Shown here: piece after piece, positions 62,243 through 64,000 of the stretch
Position numbering within the stretch: the first letter of the stretch is position 1
How the letters are laid out: every line of letters starts with the position of its first letter
Source: Pseudomonas sp. MIACH
Lineage (GTDB): Bacteria > Pseudomonadota > Gammaproteobacteria > Pseudomonadales > Pseudomonadaceae
Direction of reading: 5' to 3'
NCBI RefSeq assembly: GCF_001269925.1
Contig: NZ_LHVO01000052.1
Coordinates: 62,001 to 126,000 of the forward strand
Length of the DNA: 64,000 nucleotides
Position numbers and translations under genes: made by a program
The notes under the pieces: model-generated
Database searches by the model: none
The model's input: only the letters and a program-made list of their open reading frames with translations
What the model was told of the DNA's origin: nothing

Positions 62243-63415
62243 GTGACGTACGAACTGACCGATGATCAGCGTGAAATTCAGGATCTGGTCCGCCGGGTAG
62301 CGAGGGACAAGGTTGCCCCACGTGCCGACGCTATCGACCGCACCGGTGAATATCCTCACGATATGTTCGCCCTTCTCAAAGAGCTTGGATTGTTTGCCCT
62401 GCCATTCCCCGAGGAATACGGCGGCACCAACAGCTTGTTGTCTGCGTGTATCGCCGTCGAAGAGCTGGGTCGGGTTTGCTACAACACCGGCTATCTGTTG
62501 GTGGTTCAGTGGACGCCGTTCGGCGCGATCCTGGGCGGCGGGACTGAAGAACAGAAGCAGCGATTGTTGCCGGGATTGGCGTCGGGTGATTTACGCGGCG
62601 CGCTGTCATTGACCGAGCCGCAGAGTGGTTCTGACGTTTCCGGAATCAAGACCACAGCGCGCAGAACCGAAGGCGGTTATGTGCTCAATGGTGCAAAAAT
62701 CTGGTGCACCAACTCGCACATCGCCGATTTCATCCTCGTGGCGGCCAAAACCGTGGCCGAAGACGGCACCGCGCGGGGGATCAACCTGTTCATTGTCGAC
62801 CGGACGACACCTGGCCTGACCATTGGCGCCCCCGAACACAAGATGGGCGCACGCGGCATTCCGGCCTGCCCGCTGTTTTTCGATGATGCCTTCATCACCG
62901 ATGACAACCGCCTCGGCCCCGAAGGCGGCGAAGGATTCAAAGTCGCCATGGAAGCGCTGAATACCAGCCGCCCCTTGATTGCCGCGAGGGCTGTGGGCCT
63001 GGCCCAGGGCGCCACCGATCACGCCATCGACTACATCCAGAACCGGGTGGCGTTCAAACAGAAAATCAGCGATTTCCAGGGCATTCGCTGGATGGTCGCC
63101 GACATGGTGACCCAGACCGAAGCCGCCCGCCAATTGGTGTACCGCACCGCCTCAATGGTTGACGCCGGTATCAGCGGGAGGGCTCTCGCGCCAATGGCGG
63201 CCATGGCAAAAATGTTCGCCTCGGACGTCGCCATGAAAGTCGCGACCGATGCCGTCCAGCTGTTCGGGGCCGCCGGCATTTCCAACGAGTACCCAATCAA
63301 CCGCTATTTCCGTGATGCCAAGGTGATCCAGATCATTGAGGGCACCAACCAGATCCAGCGAAACATTATCGCCGACAGCGTATTGGGCCGAGTGGCCCGG
63401 CGCGATGCCTCATGA
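62243..63415 (+). CDS. Acyl-CoA dehydrogenase (single-type, GTG start)
   Basis: 390 residues from a GTG at 62243 with GGGGAG about ten bases upstream, starting (M)TYELTDDQREIQDLVRRVA. SLTEPQSGSDVSGIKTTARR near 125; C-terminal AAGISNEYPINRYFRDAKVIQIIEGTNQIQ includes the catalytic Glu of IEGT, as in short/medium-chain enzymes. A normal homotetrameric type, unlike the paired ones. First gene of a plus-strand unit with a MaoC and a third gene; preceded by operator site G. Confidence 0.92.
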   Translation: MTYELTDDQREIQDLVRRVARDKVAPRADAIDRTGEYPHDMFALLKELGLFALPFPEEYGGTNSLLSACIAVEELGRVCYNTGYLLVVQWTPFGAILGGGTEEQKQRLLPGLASGDLRGALSLTEPQSGSDVSGIKTTARRTEGGYVLNGAKIWCTNSHIADFILVAAKTVAEDGTARGINLFIVDRTTPGLTIGAPEHKMGARGIPACPLFFDDAFITDDNRLGPEGGEGFKVAMEALNTSRPLIAARAVGLAQGATDHAIDYIQNRVAFKQKISDFQGIRWMVADMVTQTEAARQLVYRTASMVDAGISGRALAPMAAMAKMFASDVAMKVATDAVQLFGAAGISNEYPINRYFRDAKVIQIIEGTNQIQRNIIADSVLGRVARRDAS

Positions 63416-63475
63416 CTTCAGCGCGCGGTGACCTATCACTCGCACTCACCAACAAAAACGAGAAAGGACAAAACC

Positions 63476-63955
63476 ATGGAGCAGATTGAGACCGTAGGCC
63501 TGGGCATCCATTGGGAAGATCTGCCTGTCGGGAGGAAATTCCAGACCGTTGGGCGCACCGTGACCGAAACCGATGTTGTCAACTTCGTTTCCGTGACGGG
63601 CATGCTCGAAGTGTTGTTCACCAACATTGAGTTTCTCAAGGAACAATCTGCGATCAAAGGCCGCGTTGCACCCGGCGCACTGGTCTTTACCTTCGCGGAG
63701 GGGCTGCTGACTCAAGCCACCATGCAAGGGGTTGGTTTTGCCTTCCTGAACATGGAACTGGACATCAAGGCACCGGTGTTCGTCGGCGATACCATTCACG
63801 TCGAATGTGAGGTCATCGAGTGCCGCGAAAGCGCCAATCGCCCTGGGCTCGGTCTGGTGCGCACGCGTAACCGGATCATCAAGCAAGATGGCACGCTGGT
63901 GCAGGTCTACACGCCGCTGCGCCTGGTCAAAGGCAAAGACTATAAGGGTAATTGA
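63476..63955 (+). CDS. MaoC-like hot-dog protein lacking the usual Asp/His
   Basis: 159 residues from the ATG at 63476 (AAAGGA upstream). Single hot-dog fold: WEDLPVGRKFQTVGRTVTETDVVNFVSVTG, then MELDIKAPVFVGDTIHVECEV. Hydratases show an Asp and His after VxLTG (as in GDxNPxHxD); here the segment reads VTGMLEVLFTNIEFL. This variant may be a non-hydratase MaoC relative. It is 60 bases downstream of the ACAD and two bases before the next start. Confidence 0.86.
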   Translation: MEQIETVGLGIHWEDLPVGRKFQTVGRTVTETDVVNFVSVTGMLEVLFTNIEFLKEQSAIKGRVAPGALVFTFAEGLLTQATMQGVGFAFLNMELDIKAPVFVGDTIHVECEVIECRESANRPGLGLVRTRNRIIKQDGTLVQVYTPLRLVKGKDYKGN

Positions 63956-63957
63956 CC

Positions 63958-64000
63958 ATGGCCCAGCAGGAATTGGAGAAACCGACCGGCCCCCTCGCGG
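63958..64000 (+). CDS. Partial gene cut by the window end
   Basis: ATG at 63958, two bases after the MaoC stop. The visible residues MAQQELEKPTGPLA fit the start of CaiB/BaiF CoA-transferases (which often read ..GPLAGxRVLDL), a common third partner after ACAD and MaoC genes. Only 14 codons are visible, so this assignment is a guess. Confidence 0.45.
   Translation, partial: MAQQELEKPTGPLA

Noticed and set aside
1..64000. Reading the operators as KstR (TetR) sites of steroid regulons
   Set aside because: KstR sites have a two-base spacer between AAC and GTT and are used by TetR proteins; here the spacer is three bases, sites are doubled, and no TetR gene is present.
1..64000. Assigning the island to the abietane (dit) or acyclic terpene (atu) clusters
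   Set aside because: No extradiol dioxygenase, two-subunit ring dioxygenase or geranyl-CoA carboxylase is visible; only general features (IclR, P450, SDRs) are shared.

Overview
The window is one uninterrupted catabolic island of about 62 protein genes. Base composition, AGGA-type ribosome sites, a putidaredoxin-type electron chain and a Pseudomonas-style pteridine reductase all suggest a gammaproteobacterium, most likely Pseudomonas (inference; no rRNA or housekeeping marker is present). I see no transposase, integrase, tRNA or CRISPR. The gene families point to complete breakdown of a cyclic, methyl-branched isoprenoid, either a bicyclic terpenoid ketone or alcohol or something larger. They are two P450s (one CYP101/P450cam-like), a putidaredoxin and reductase pair, a rubredoxin, a 6-oxocamphor-hydrolase-like beta-diketone hydrolase, a KstD-like flavoprotein, a Rieske oxygenase, an alpha-methylacyl-CoA racemase, eight acyl-CoA dehydrogenases, nine crotonase-fold proteins, ten SDR-fold proteins, two CoA ligases and a dedicated ETF.

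Layout. 1-2151 (+): a leftover IclR C-terminus, an NmrA-like reductase and a crotonase. 6196-2219 (-): SDR, CYP101-like P450, rubredoxin, crotonase, SDR. 6544-7338 (+): intact IclR regulator. 13941-7394 (-): second P450, GMC oxidoreductase, the beta-diketone hydrolase, a class C beta-lactamase-fold esterase, a mesaconyl/itaconyl-CoA hydratase-like protein and a CitE-like lyase. 14973-14185 (-) is an SDR; 15119-16042 (+) is a LysR regulator. 16202-17804 (+): ferredoxin reductase and ferredoxin. 25868-17854 (-): degenerate SDR, two SDRs, an NTF2-like protein, an old yellow enzyme, GTP cyclohydrolase I, pteridine reductase, a PhyH dioxygenase, an SDR and a CMD protein. 26042-27460 (+): MFS transporter. 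34819-27532 (-): CoA ligase, two crotonases, an ACAD pair, an NTF2-like protein and an MDR reductase. 41079-34931 (-): Rieske oxygenase, KstD-like flavoprotein and a four-gene ThDP/lipoate 2-oxoacid-dehydrogenase-like complex. 44612-41270 (-): EtfB, EtfA, CoA ligase. 45705-44695 (-): alpha/beta hydrolase. 61807-46207 (-): a 15-gene beta-oxidation operon carrying a thiolase/OB-fold pair. 62243-64000 (+): ACAD, MaoC and the start of another gene.

The strongest global signal is regulatory. Almost every promoter gap carries an 11-bp box, GAACnnnGTTC with small variations, and in most gaps it is doubled with box centres exactly 19 bp apart. It precedes at least ten transcription units on both strands, so the window is very probably one regulon. 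The intact IclR protein is the leading candidate regulator.

A working model (inference): P450s with the Pdx/Pdr chain hydroxylate the ring; SDR or GMC enzymes oxidise the alcohol; the 6-oxocamphor-hydrolase-like enzyme opens the beta-diketone by retro-Claisen hydrolysis; CoA ligases activate the acid; racemase, ACADs, hydratases and a cysteine-less thiolase/OB-fold pair (retro-aldolase-like) shorten it. KstD, the Rieske oxygenase and the ThDP/lipoate complex attack a remaining keto ring or alpha-diketone, and the CitE/hydratase pair handles a C5 methyl-branched end product. I see no Baeyer-Villiger monooxygenase, extradiol dioxygenase or geranyl-CoA carboxylase, so this does not match the classic camphor, abietane (dit) or acyclic terpene (atu) routes.
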